DNA of 22,254 nucleotides from Bacillota bacterium (GCA_021845645.1 JAJZVM010000061.1:1-22254); one strand, 5' to 3'; counted from the stretch's first letter, positions 14,291 to 21,865 are shown. Numbers and translations: made by a program. The notes: a model not told the origin generated them from the sequence alone.

Positions 14291-15848
14291 GCTGCAAGGT
14301 CGCGTACGCGACCTGACCATCGATCTCGTGTCCGTACCGAGCGTCAACGGCACCCCTGGCGAGAAGGCCTTCGCCGAGCGGCTCCTCACCCTGCTTCGAT
14401 CTCTCAAGACGCCGCGGCCCATCGAGGTCTTCAGCATTCCCGCCGACCACGACGCGCTCGCGCGCCCAGTGGTGTTCGCGCGCCTGCGCGGCACGCGCAG
14501 CGCCGAGGCGGTCCTCATGCTGGGCCACTACGACGTGGTGGACGTGCAGGATTTCGGCCGCCTCAAGGACCTGGCCTTCGATTCCCCCAGCCTCACGCGC
14601 TGGTATCGGGAGCACGGCGAAGGCGAGGCGCGGCGCGCGGCCGAGAGCGGCGACTACCTCTTCGGGCGCGGCGTTCTGGACATGAAGGGCGGCATCGCCA
14701 CCTGCATCGCCGTGCTCGAGCGGCTCGCGCGGTCCGAGCCGCTCGCGGGCGACCTGATCGTCGCCCTCGCGCCGGACGAGGAGGCGAACTCGGTTGGCGT
14801 GAAAACAGTGCGGCGCGTCCTGGGCGAACTGCAGAGCCAGGAGGGTCTGCGCCTTGTCGCCGCGCTCAACACCGACAGCACCTCGCCGGAGTCGCCGGAC
14901 GACCAGCGCCGTTACGGCTATACCGGCAGCATCGGCAAGCTCCTGCCCGCCATCTTTCTCGGCGCGGTGCCGACGCACGCGACGCGGCTGGCGCAAGGCT
15001 TCGTCGAGCCCGCGGCCCTGCTCGGGCGCGTGCTTGCGCACCTCACGGCGCATCCCGAGCTGACCGACCGCTACGGCGACCAGACCGCAGCGCCGCCCGT
15101 GGTGCTGCACTTCGCCGACAGCCGCCGCGGCTATGACGTGCAGACCCTGAACTGGGCCTGGGGCTACCTCAACCTCCTGACGATGTCGCGCACCCCGGCG
15201 CAGATCACGGAGCTGCTGCTGCGGCTCGTCCGCGAGGGCCTGGACCTGGCCTCGCAGGACATCTCCGGGCGTCTGCAGGCGCTGGGCCTCGAGGGCGTGC
15301 CGAAGGTGCCGGTCGTCACCTTCGGCGACCTTGTCGACCGGCTGCGCCGCGAGCATCCTGACCCGGACTCCGTCCTTCGCCGGGCCGAGGCGCTTGCCGC
15401 GGACACGGACCTGCGCGAGCGTGCGCGCCAGACCGTCGAGGATGTCTGGCTGGCACTGGGCTCCGAGCCGATGGCGGTCCTCTTCTACGCGCAGGACATC
15501 ATGCCGCGCGTCCTCTCGGACGACCCTCGCCTCAGGCGTGCGCTCGACGCGACCCTTGCCCGGCACGGCCTCGCCGAGACCTTCGTCACGCGCAGCATCT
15601 ACCAGGGCATCTCGGACATGAGCTTCCTCGCGTCGTCCCCGGACGACGCGCATCTCGGGGCGTTCCGCAGGGACTACCCGCTGGCCGCGGCGACGCCGGA
15701 ACTTCCTCCCGCGCCAGACATGCCGCTCCTGAACATCGGCCCTTCGGGCTTCGACCCCCATCAGCCGACTGAGCGCGTGCAGGTGGGCTGGTCGTTCGGC
15801 GTCATGCCGGAAGTGGTGCTGGACCTCGTCTCCGCGCTCATGCCCTAA
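14280..15848 (+). CDS. M20-family peptidase, RocB-like
   Basis: A 522-residue zinc hydrolase of the M20 family, most like RocB of Bacillus arginine utilisation in length and in having a long insert. Visible metal-site motifs are GHYDVVD (His83, Asp85), GRGVLDMKGG (Asp134), APDEEANS (catalytic Glu167 and ligand Glu168), NTDST (Asp199) and a late His near residue 494 in GFDPHQPTERV. The ATG overlaps the end of the M28 gene by 11 nt and has GGAGG 9 nt upstream, so the two peptidases are translationally coupled. In this operon it probably releases amino acids from peptides or acylated amino acids taken up by the transporter; a strict link to arginine is not supported. A perfect hairpin follows its stop. 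Confidence 0.9.
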   Translation: MDRELQGRVRDLTIDLVSVPSVNGTPGEKAFAERLLTLLRSLKTPRPIEVFSIPADHDALARPVVFARLRGTRSAEAVLMLGHYDVVDVQDFGRLKDLAFDSPSLTRWYREHGEGEARRAAESGDYLFGRGVLDMKGGIATCIAVLERLARSEPLAGDLIVALAPDEEANSVGVKTVRRVLGELQSQEGLRLVAALNTDSTSPESPDDQRRYGYTGSIGKLLPAIFLGAVPTHATRLAQGFVEPAALLGRVLAHLTAHPELTDRYGDQTAAPPVVLHFADSRRGYDVQTLNWAWGYLNLLTMSRTPAQITELLLRLVREGLDLASQDISGRLQALGLEGVPKVPVVTFGDLVDRLRREHPDPDSVLRRAEALAADTDLRERARQTVEDVWLALGSEPMAVLFYAQDIMPRVLSDDPRLRRALDATLARHGLAETFVTRSIYQGISDMSFLASSPDDAHLGAFRRDYPLAAATPELPPAPDMPLLNIGPSGFDPHQPTERVQVGWSFGVMPEVVLDLVSALMP

Positions 15849-15856
15849 GAGGCACC

Positions 15857-15896
15857 GCTGCGAGGGGCGCCCCAGGGATGGGGCGCCCCTCGCAGC
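15857..15896. terminator. Bidirectional terminator hairpin between convergent genes
   Basis: A 17-bp perfectly complementary stem (15857-15873 with 15880-15896) and a 6-nt loop lie 8 nt after the M20 peptidase stop and 13 nt before the end of the convergent ABM gene. No U-rich tail follows on either strand. Position and stem strength still make it the likely shared terminator. Confidence 0.7.
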
Positions 15897-15909
15897 ATGC
15901 CCGCCGCCT

Positions 15910-16197
15910 TCAGTCCAGAACGCGGTAGACCGCGCGTTCACGGTTCTCGATGCGCGGCAGGACCTGCTGCTCGATCACGGACCGGTAGTGCCCGGTTTCG
16001 CGGTGCGCAGCGAGCGCGGCTTCGTCGCGGTACTGTTCGTAGAGCAGGATCCGCCGCGGGTCGTCCAGGGCCACATGCACCGAGAACGCGGCGCAGCCCG
16101 GCTCGCCAAGGGCCAGCGGGGCGAACTCCCGCAGGATCCCCGCCACCTCCTCCGCCATGCCCGCGCGCACGAGGTACCTTGCCACGAGCGCGATCAC
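15910..16197 (-). CDS. ABM-domain (antibiotic biosynthesis monooxygenase / YgiN-like) protein
   Basis: A 95-residue dimeric ferredoxin-like-fold protein. It shows VARYLVRAGMAEEVAGILRE at the start, EPGCAAFSVHVALDDPRRIL in the middle, and LLYEQYRDEAALAAHRETGHY near the end, the typical ABM pattern with the EQYRD and AHxxTxHY blocks. Such proteins act as cofactor-free monooxygenases on quinones or related compounds, or as small sensor domains; nothing nearby fixes the substrate. I prefer the GTG at 16197 because GGAGGG lies 8 nt upstream; an ATG at 16218 is in frame but has no ribosome site. The gene converges on the peptidase operon across a shared hairpin and lies 119 nt behind the DUF1360-like gene. 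Confidence 0.82.
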   Translation of the reverse strand: MIALVARYLVRAGMAEEVAGILREFAPLALGEPGCAAFSVHVALDDPRRILLYEQYRDEAALAAHRETGHYRSVIEQQVLPRIENRERAVYRVLD

Positions 16198-16316
16198 CTG
16201 CCATCCCTCCAGCCGCATCGATCGGATCCAGACCGAACATCGCATGTCCTGGTCCGCACGACAAGGCGGCGATGTCGATCGGCAGGCTACGGTCCAGACT
16301 GCAGGACCGGCCCCCT

Positions 16317-16652
16317 CTAGCCGCCCGCGGCGCCGGTCCTGCGCCAAGCCCCGACCGCCATCTCGATCGCGATGCCGACTCCGGCCACGGCAAGGAGCCA
16401 GACGAGCGGCTGCCCGACGACGGGCAGCCAGCGCCAGAGGGCGAGCAGCACGGCCGCGGCCCAGACGCCGCAGCACCAGGGACAGCCGATCAGGGCCTCT
16501 ACGAGCTCCCGCGCGGCGCCGCCCTGCGGATAGCGCCTGGCCACGGCTCCTGCCGCCCAATGGCGCAGCGGCCCTGCGATCCTGTCCTCCACGACCAGGT
16601 GGGTGAGGCGAAAGCAGGCAAAGCCCAGGAGAAGCAGTGTGGTGGCCGACAT
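16317..16652 (-). CDS. DUF1360-like small membrane protein with CPWCC motif
   Basis: A 111-residue membrane protein with three likely hydrophobic helices: residues 4-20, 61-80 and 82-102. Between the first and second lies FRLTHLVVEDRIAGPLR, followed by the cysteine motif IGCPWCCGVWAA (Cys57, Cys60, Cys61) at the membrane entry. This order, a first helix, THL, ED, a CxxC pair and GVWxA, is characteristic of the DUF1360 family, common in spore-forming Bacillota; its function is not established. The ATG start has AGAGGA 9 nt upstream. It is divergent from the VWA/PP2C/kinase module and upstream of the ABM gene on the same strand. Family assignment is from motif recognition only. Confidence 0.7.
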   Translation of the reverse strand: MSATTLLLLGFACFRLTHLVVEDRIAGPLRHWAAGAVARRYPQGGAARELVEALIGCPWCCGVWAAAVLLALWRWLPVVGQPLVWLLAVAGVGIAIEMAVGAWRRTGAAGG

Positions 16653-16937
16653 AGCCTATCTTCCTCTCTTCGCCGAAGCGGCTCGCAGCGCCGCATCGTG
16701 CCGCGGCGACCGAGGCCGGGTGCCGCTTCCTGAGAGAATATGCCTGCTGAGGGGGGGCCGGTGCCTCAAGGCAGCCGGAGCCGCTGGCTCGGGGCAGCGG
16801 CGACGATTTGCGCAATCGGTGGCTGGACGCGCCTGCGACCCGCCCCCGCGGGCATATACGTCTTTGTGCGGCCCCGTCGCAGAGGGGCTCTCGCCCGTAG
16901 GTCCCGGGTCGCGACCATTCCTGGCGGAGGTGGGTTC
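16653..16937. other. Divergent intergenic region upstream of the VWA/phosphatase/kinase module
   Basis: The interval separates two divergent transcripts and should contain both promoters. A CATATA at 16853-16858 is the only -10-like sequence on the plus strand, without a matching -35. The frame of the VWA gene stays open back to 16740, but the GGAGGT site 6 nt before the ATG at 16938 and the arginine-rich composition upstream argue against a longer protein. Confidence 0.4.
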
Positions 16938-17783
16938 ATGCCGTACACGGCCGAGATCAGCCGGGCCAACCCGTCCTGCTTCCTTTTCCTCATCGACCAG
17001 TCCGGTTCGATGGCCGATGCCTGGGGCGGAGGGCAGGACGGCATCGCGGGCAGCAAGGCCCTCGAGGTGGCGACGATCGTCAACAACCTTCTGCGCAACA
17101 TCGTGCTCAAGTGCTCGAAGGACGAAGGCGTGCGCAACTACTTCGACGTCGGCGTGATCGGCTACGGCAGTCACGTCGGTCCGGCGTTCGGCGGCACGCT
17201 GGCCGGCCGGGATCTGGTGGCGGTCGCGGACCTCGCGGATGCGCCGCTCAGGATCGAGGACCGCACGCGCAAGGTCATGGACGGGGCGGGAGGTGTCCTC
17301 GATACGACCGTCAAGTTCCCCGTCTGGTTCGATCCCGTGTCCTTCGGCGGCACGCCGATGCGCGCCGCGTTCGCCGAGGCCCTGCGCGTCCTGCGCCCCT
17401 GGATCGAGAGCCATCCGGCGAGCTATCCGCCGATCGTCTTCCACATCACGGACGGGGAGTCGACAGACGGCGACCCGAGCCAGGACGCCGCGGACCTGCG
17501 CCGGCTCGGCACCCAGGACGGCCCTGTGATGCTGTTCAACATCCACGTCTCGTCGCAGCCCGAGCAGGAGATCAGCTTCCCCGCGACGCCGCCGGGGCTG
17601 CCCGACGCCTATGCCACCATGCTCTTCGACATGTCGAGCGACCTGCCGTCCGAGATGCGCGAGCGTCTCCAGATGGAAGGCTACGCAGCGCCCGCCGGTG
17701 CGCGCGGCTTCATCTTCAACGCTGAGCCCACGGCGCTCGTGAACTTTCTCGATATCGGCACGCGGCCTGCCAACCTGCGCTGA
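16938..17783 (+). CDS. VWA-domain protein of a TerY-P / YegL-type triad
   Basis: A 281-residue von Willebrand factor A domain protein without signal peptide. The metal-ion-dependent adhesion site is complete: DQSGSM (Asp20, Ser22, Ser24), the threonine of GGTPMRAAF, and the aspartate of HITDGESTDGD. The segment KALEVATIVNNLLRNIVLKC after the first motif, and the C-terminal DMSSDLP and GYAAPAGARGFIFNAE, resemble TerY/YegL proteins rather than integrin-like adhesins. It is followed 7 nt later by a PP2C phosphatase and then a kinase, the triad described computationally by Aravind and colleagues and present in E. coli as yegL-yegK-yegI. The VWA protein is likely a metal-dependent scaffold or substrate of the kinase/phosphatase pair. 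Start fixed by GGAGGT 6 nt upstream. Confidence 0.9.
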   Translation: MPYTAEISRANPSCFLFLIDQSGSMADAWGGGQDGIAGSKALEVATIVNNLLRNIVLKCSKDEGVRNYFDVGVIGYGSHVGPAFGGTLAGRDLVAVADLADAPLRIEDRTRKVMDGAGGVLDTTVKFPVWFDPVSFGGTPMRAAFAEALRVLRPWIESHPASYPPIVFHITDGESTDGDPSQDAADLRRLGTQDGPVMLFNIHVSSQPEQEISFPATPPGLPDAYATMLFDMSSDLPSEMRERLQMEGYAAPAGARGFIFNAEPTALVNFLDIGTRPANLR

Positions 17784-17790
17784 CGCCCCC

Positions 17791-18537
17791 ATGCGCCTCA
17801 GCGCAGGGATGCTCTCCCTGCCCAAGGCCGGCGCGTCGCGCAACGAGTACGAGGACGCCTGGGCCTGCCCGACCGCTTGCGCCCAGCCGTCCCCGCCCCT
17901 GCGCTGCGCCATGGCCGACGGGGCGAGCGAATCGTCGTACGCGCGCCTCTGGGCGCAGATCCTGGTTCGCTCCTTCGCGCAGGGCGAGTGGGACCCGCAA
18001 CGGGACGACCGCTCGCAACTGGACCGGCTGAGGCGTCGCTGGCTGCGCATCGTCAGCCGGCGGCCGCTGCCGTGGTATGCGGCGGAGAAGGTGCGCCTGG
18101 GCGCCTACGCCACCTTCATCGGCGTCGAGCTCTCGGCGCCGCACGGGGCCATTGTCCCCTGGCGGGCGGCGGCCCTCGGCGACTCCTGCCTCTTCCAGCT
18201 GCACGGGGACGAGATCGTCACGGCGTTCCCCATCGCCTCGCGCGGCGACTTCCCGGCCAGGCCCTTCGCGCTCTGCTCACGGCCCGGCGAGGAGCAGAGC
18301 GTCCTGGCGATCTGCGGCGAGGCGCACGCTGGCGACAGCTTCCTCATGATGACCGACGCCCTCGGCCGCTGGTTCCTCGCGCAGCGGGAAGCCGGCGGGC
18401 GGCCCTGGCGGACGCTCCTCCGCCTCTCCGAGCTGGGAGCTCCCGCTTTCGCGCGCTGGGTACGGGCACGGCGCGCTTCGGGAGCGATGGGCAACGACGA
18501 TGTCACCTTCGCCTGGCTCGCGCTGCGGGAGGTCTAG
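17791..18537 (+). CDS. PP2C-family protein phosphatase of the triad (YegK-like)
   Basis: A 248-residue metal-dependent serine/threonine phosphatase domain. The metal-binding acidic residues are in place: Asp22 in NEYEDAW, Asp43 in MADGASE, Asp189 in MMTDALGRW and Asp236/237 in GNDDVTF; LGDSCLF (Asp131) is the internal PP2C strand motif. The divergence from canonical PP2C (ADGASESSYARLW instead of a glycine-rich DGMGG) fits the PP2C_2 subgroup that includes YegK. No good ribosome site precedes the first ATG; initiation probably depends on coupling to the VWA gene 7 nt upstream, or on the ATG at codon 7. The next gene begins 2 nt after its stop. It likely reverses phosphorylation by the adjacent kinase. 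Confidence 0.88.
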   Translation: MRLSAGMLSLPKAGASRNEYEDAWACPTACAQPSPPLRCAMADGASESSYARLWAQILVRSFAQGEWDPQRDDRSQLDRLRRRWLRIVSRRPLPWYAAEKVRLGAYATFIGVELSAPHGAIVPWRAAALGDSCLFQLHGDEIVTAFPIASRGDFPARPFALCSRPGEEQSVLAICGEAHAGDSFLMMTDALGRWFLAQREAGGRPWRTLLRLSELGAPAFARWVRARRASGAMGNDDVTFAWLALREV

Positions 18538-18539
18538 CC

Positions 18540-20684
18540 GTGCTGCCGCCGCTCACCGCCTATCAGGAGGCCGTGCAGCACCCCCTGAGCGCCTTCGGGG
18601 ACCCCGAGCTCAGGCTCGCCCAGCCGGAGCTGGACGCCTTCGGCCTGCCGAAGCCGCGCAGCGGCAGCATGGCGGTCGTCTTCCGCCTGCAGGGTCAGGG
18701 CGAGGCCTGGGCGGTGCGTTGCTTCCAGCGCCTGGCCCAGGACCAGGGGGAGCGCTACGCCGCGATCTCCCGCTACCTGCGCGAGCGCCAGTTGCCCTAC
18801 TTCGTGCCCTTCGACTTCCTCGAGCGGGGCATTCTCGTCGAAGGGCGCTGGCAGCCGATCGTCAAGATGGCCTGGGCCGAGGGAGAACCCCTGGACCGCT
18901 ACGTGCACCGCCACCTCGCCGACCCGAAGCTCCTCGCGCAGCTTGCCGACCGGTGGCAGCGCATGCTGGTGGATCTCGAAGCGCACCGCGTCGCGCATGG
19001 CGATCTGCAGCATGGCAACGTACTGGTCGACGGCGGCCGCCTCACGCTCGTCGACTACGACGGCATGTTCGTGCCTTCCCTCGCCGGCAGGCCGTCCCTC
19101 GAGCTCGGCCACCCGAACTACCAGCACCCCCGCCGCAGCGCCAGCGACTACGGTCCATGGCTGGACCGTTTCTCCGGCCGCGTCGTCCACCTGGCCCTCG
19201 CCGCGCTCGCGCTGCGACCCGAGCTGTGGCGCGAGCACGGCGGCGGCGAGGAGTGCCTGCTCCTGCGGCGCTCGGACTTCGTGGATCCGCGCGCCTTGGT
19301 CTGGGCGCAGCTGATGGACCTTGGCCCGCCTGGCGTTGGGCGCCTCGCCGCTCAGCTCAAGGACTCGCTTGCGGGGGCACCGTCCGATGTGCCGCGCCTC
19401 GGGCAGAACTCGCGCATTGCGGGCATCCTCGCGCAGGGCCGGCCGGCCGCGGGCCGCACAAGGCCGCAGGCCGCGGCTCCCCCGCTGGCCGAGAGCCGTC
19501 TGCCTGCCTGGGTGCGGGACCTGCGGGACTGTGAGGGCGCGGTCGGCGCCAGCGCCCACGGCCTTGCGCTCGGCGTCCAGCCGGCGCCGCAGGGCCAATC
19601 TCGGCCCGCGCTCCCTGCCCGGGGGCAGCCGCTCGAGCGCCTGCTGCTGCCCGCATGGGGCGTGGGCCTGCTCACAGGCGGAGCGCTCGCGGCGCGGTAT
19701 GGAGCGCTGGCGGCGGAGGCCGTCGCCCTCTGGACGCTTGGGTGCGCCGGAGCACTCGCGCTCCGCTGCAGTCTGAAGCGGGATGTGCGCGAGGCGAGGC
19801 GCCTGCGCCGCCTCGCCGCCCGGGCCCGGCGCAAGGCGGCCAGGGCCACGGCCATGCTGGCCAGGGCGGAGCTCAAGCTGAGGACCCTGCGCGAGAGAAG
19901 CCTGGGCACCCTGGCCAGCATCGCCGACGAGCGCGAACAGCTGGGGCGGGCGACCCGTGCGCAGAGGCGGGAGCTGCGGCGGGAGTATGGACTGGACGCG
20001 TTCTCGGCCAGCTTCCGAGAGCTGCGCGAGCGGTCGCTCGCGGGACGCGCGCAGCGATTGCGGGAACTGCGGGAGCAGGCCATCCGGCAGGAACTCGAGA
20101 GCCATCGCGTGGCCGACGACCCTTCGCTCGACGTGCGGCGCACCGCCAGGCTCGCGCTGTTGGCCGCTGGCGTCACGACGGCCTGGGACCTCGTTGCCGT
20201 GCGGGACCGGCTCGTGATCAGTCGCGGCGGGCGGCGGCGCTACGCGGAAGCGCTCGGCCCCGAGCGTGCGCAGCGGATCGAGGCTTGGCTCAAGTCGGCC
20301 CAGCGCCAGGCCCTGGCCGCCGCGCCAACCCGCCTGCCGCCGGGCGAGGAGCGCCTCTGGGACGAGAGCCTCGCCCAGGCGCTGCATGAGCAGCGTCTGC
20401 GCTGGAGGGCGGCCGAACGCCGGTTCATGACGCGCATCGGCAGGCTCAGCCGCGACGCGCGACGTCGCCGGCAAGACCTCGACCTGCGGGCGCAGGCCCA
20501 CCGCCAAGCCCTGCTCGCCGAGGAGGGACCGCTCCAGGCACTGATCGGTCGCCTGCAGGCGGAGATCGACGGCGAGCAAACCCGGGAGATCGGCATCCGC
20601 CGGGAACTCGAGCGATATGACGGTGTAAGCTTCGGTCTCTATTTGCGGGAACTGCTGCCGCGCGTCGGCCGCTGGCTGCCCTGA
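18540..20684 (+). CDS. Membrane-associated protein kinase with C-terminal coiled coil and helix-hairpin-helix (YegI-like)
   Basis: A 714-residue protein. Residues 35-260 form a divergent Ser/Thr kinase: glycine loop SGSMAVVF, AVRCF (Arg60 where the catalytic Lys is expected), catalytic loop HGDLQHGNVLV (Asp155, Asn160), and metal motif DYDG (Asp172, Asp174) followed by GHPNYQHPRR, a hallmark of this family. Residues about 300-360 are a low-complexity linker. Residues 367-411 can form two membrane helices. From 413 a long charged coiled coil runs to about 525, interrupted by a helix-hairpin-helix-like domain (LLAAGVTTAWDL to RIEAWLKS, about 531-586), then resumes to 690. E. coli YegI has the same kinase, linker and HhH order but is shorter. 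The GTG start has GGGAGGT 6 nt upstream, inside the end of the phosphatase gene. Confidence 0.88.
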   Translation: MLPPLTAYQEAVQHPLSAFGDPELRLAQPELDAFGLPKPRSGSMAVVFRLQGQGEAWAVRCFQRLAQDQGERYAAISRYLRERQLPYFVPFDFLERGILVEGRWQPIVKMAWAEGEPLDRYVHRHLADPKLLAQLADRWQRMLVDLEAHRVAHGDLQHGNVLVDGGRLTLVDYDGMFVPSLAGRPSLELGHPNYQHPRRSASDYGPWLDRFSGRVVHLALAALALRPELWREHGGGEECLLLRRSDFVDPRALVWAQLMDLGPPGVGRLAAQLKDSLAGAPSDVPRLGQNSRIAGILAQGRPAAGRTRPQAAAPPLAESRLPAWVRDLRDCEGAVGASAHGLALGVQPAPQGQSRPALPARGQPLERLLLPAWGVGLLTGGALAARYGALAAEAVALWTLGCAGALALRCSLKRDVREARRLRRLAARARRKAARATAMLARAELKLRTLRERSLGTLASIADEREQLGRATRAQRRELRREYGLDAFSASFRELRERSLAGRAQRLRELREQAIRQELESHRVADDPSLDVRRTARLALLAAGVTTAWDLVAVRDRLVISRGGRRRYAEALGPERAQRIEAWLKSAQRQALAAAPTRLPPGEERLWDESLAQALHEQRLRWRAAERRFMTRIGRLSRDARRRRQDLDLRAQAHRQALLAEEGPLQALIGRLQAEIDGEQTREIGIRRELERYDGVSFGLYLRELLPRVGRWLP

Positions 20685-20689
20685 CCGTC

Positions 20690-20930
20690 TGCGGCAGCTC
20701 GGTCCAGCGTCCTCCCTTGTCGCGGCTGACGAGCAGGCGCCCGTCCGCCGTGCGCATGTGGGCCACGCTGGGACCCACCGGGCGCACCAACTCGTCGGGC
20801 CAGTGACGCACCGAAGCCAGCCTACCGGGCGCCAGCACGTAGAGGCGGCTCAGCGGCGAACCCGCGAAGGCGATCCAGAGCGCGCCGCCGCCCAGCCCTG
20901 CCACCGAGCGGAAGAGCCCGGCAAGGCATG
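20690..20930 (-). pseudogene. Possible relic of a BNR-repeat (photosystem/sialidase-like) protein
   Basis: On the minus strand one frame reads GGGALWIAFAGSPLSRLYVL, then SVAHMRTADGRLLVSRDKGG and RWTELPQTVR. The S-x-D-x-G-x-x-W pattern and the preceding beta-rich rhythm look like one or two BNR repeats. There is no ribosome site or credible full-length frame; continuing past 20690 it would run antisense into the kinase gene with arginine-rich product. It could be the end of a deleted gene or a coincidence. The rest of the 20685-21091 interval shows nothing I can support, apart from the ribosome site of the next gene. Confidence 0.35.
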
Positions 20931-21091
20931 CCGATGGAAGGCATCGCGCGGCAGTGGATCGGCCCCGCCGCCTGCGCGGCGAGAGGGGCGTCGAGCAGCG
21001 ACGCGGCGCAGACGGCGGCCGGCATCGCCTGCAACTCTGGCCGGCAGGATTGGCCACCGCAAGTGGCGTACGGGGCTGTGGGGTGAGCGAA

Positions 21092-21865
21092 ATGGAACGT
21101 CTCGCAGGACGCGCGGTCGTAACGGGAGCCACGAGCGGCATCGGCAAGGCGATGGCTCAGGCCCTCCTCGAGGCCGGGATGGAGGTCGTGGTGGCGGCGC
21201 GCGCGAGCGCCCGGCTCGAAGGCCTGGTCGCCGCATGGCGCGCGGACGGCCTGTCGGCCAGGCAGGGTCCGGTCGACGTGCGCGACCCGGCATCGGTGCA
21301 AGATCTGGCCGCAAGGGTCGAGTCCGAGTTCGGTGCCATCGACCTGCTCGTCAACAACGCGGGCATCGGCATGCGCACGGTCAACCCGCGCTTCCTGAGC
21401 GATCCGATGCCGTTCTTCGAAGTGCCGCTCGACGGCTTCGAGGACGTGGTGCGGACGAACCTCACCGGCTACTTCCTGGTGGCCAGGGCCTTCGCGGGGC
21501 ACTTCCTGCGCAATAGGCGCGGCAGAATCATCAACGTCACCATGAACGTCGAGACGATGCAGCGTCGCGGCTTCGTGCCGTACGGCCCCGCCAGGGCCGG
21601 CGCCGAAGCCCTCAGCCGCATCATGACCGAGGATCTGCGGCCGTACGGGATCTGGGTCAACCAGGTCCTGCCGGGCGGGGCGACCGCGACGGGCATGATC
21701 CCCGACGGGGCGGCGTCCGCCCGCCTGCTCGACCCCGCGATCATGGGGCCGCCGGCCGTCTTCCTGGCTTCCGGGGAGGCAGAGGGCCTCACGGGCCAGC
21801 GCATCGTCGCGAAGGACTTCGACGCCTGGCTCAGCGCCTTCAGGTCCCGGCGGCAGGGGCTCTAG
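21092..21865 (+). CDS. Short-chain dehydrogenase/reductase with atypical active site
   Basis: A 257-residue SDR. The cofactor motif is intact (TGATSGIG, residues 11-18), as is NNAGIG (88-93) and the central Asn of VRTNLTGYFLVARAF. The active-site Tyr is Tyr164, but the residue four positions on is Arg168 (YGPAR) instead of Lys, and the position expected for serine falls in NVTMNVETM, with no serine. A proline/methionine-rich insert (FLSDPMPFFEVPLDGF) and PGGATATGMIPDG mark a particular subfamily, which I believe is common in actinobacteria and relatives, with the same NVTMN block. Substrate unknown. GGGGTGAG lies just before the ATG; an in-frame GTG 9 nt upstream is a less likely start. The HAD-like gene begins 2 nt after its stop. 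Confidence 0.87.
   Translation: MERLAGRAVVTGATSGIGKAMAQALLEAGMEVVVAARASARLEGLVAAWRADGLSARQGPVDVRDPASVQDLAARVESEFGAIDLLVNNAGIGMRTVNPRFLSDPMPFFEVPLDGFEDVVRTNLTGYFLVARAFAGHFLRNRRGRIINVTMNVETMQRRGFVPYGPARAGAEALSRIMTEDLRPYGIWVNQVLPGGATATGMIPDGAASARLLDPAIMGPPAVFLASGEAEGLTGQRIVAKDFDAWLSAFRSRRQGL

Noticed and set aside
14244..15941. A 565-codon minus-strand frame
   Set aside because: Antisense to the M20 peptidase and crossing the terminator hairpin; composition is that of a shadow frame.
16740..16937. Extension of the VWA protein by 66 residues at the N-terminus
   Set aside because: The extension is Arg/Pro/Gly-rich, the ATG at 16938 has a better ribosome site, and TerY/YegL proteins start just before the first VWA strand.
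18534..20579. A 681-codon minus-strand frame
   Set aside because: Antisense to the kinase, whose catalytic motifs and coiled coil are clear; no start signal or recognised motif.
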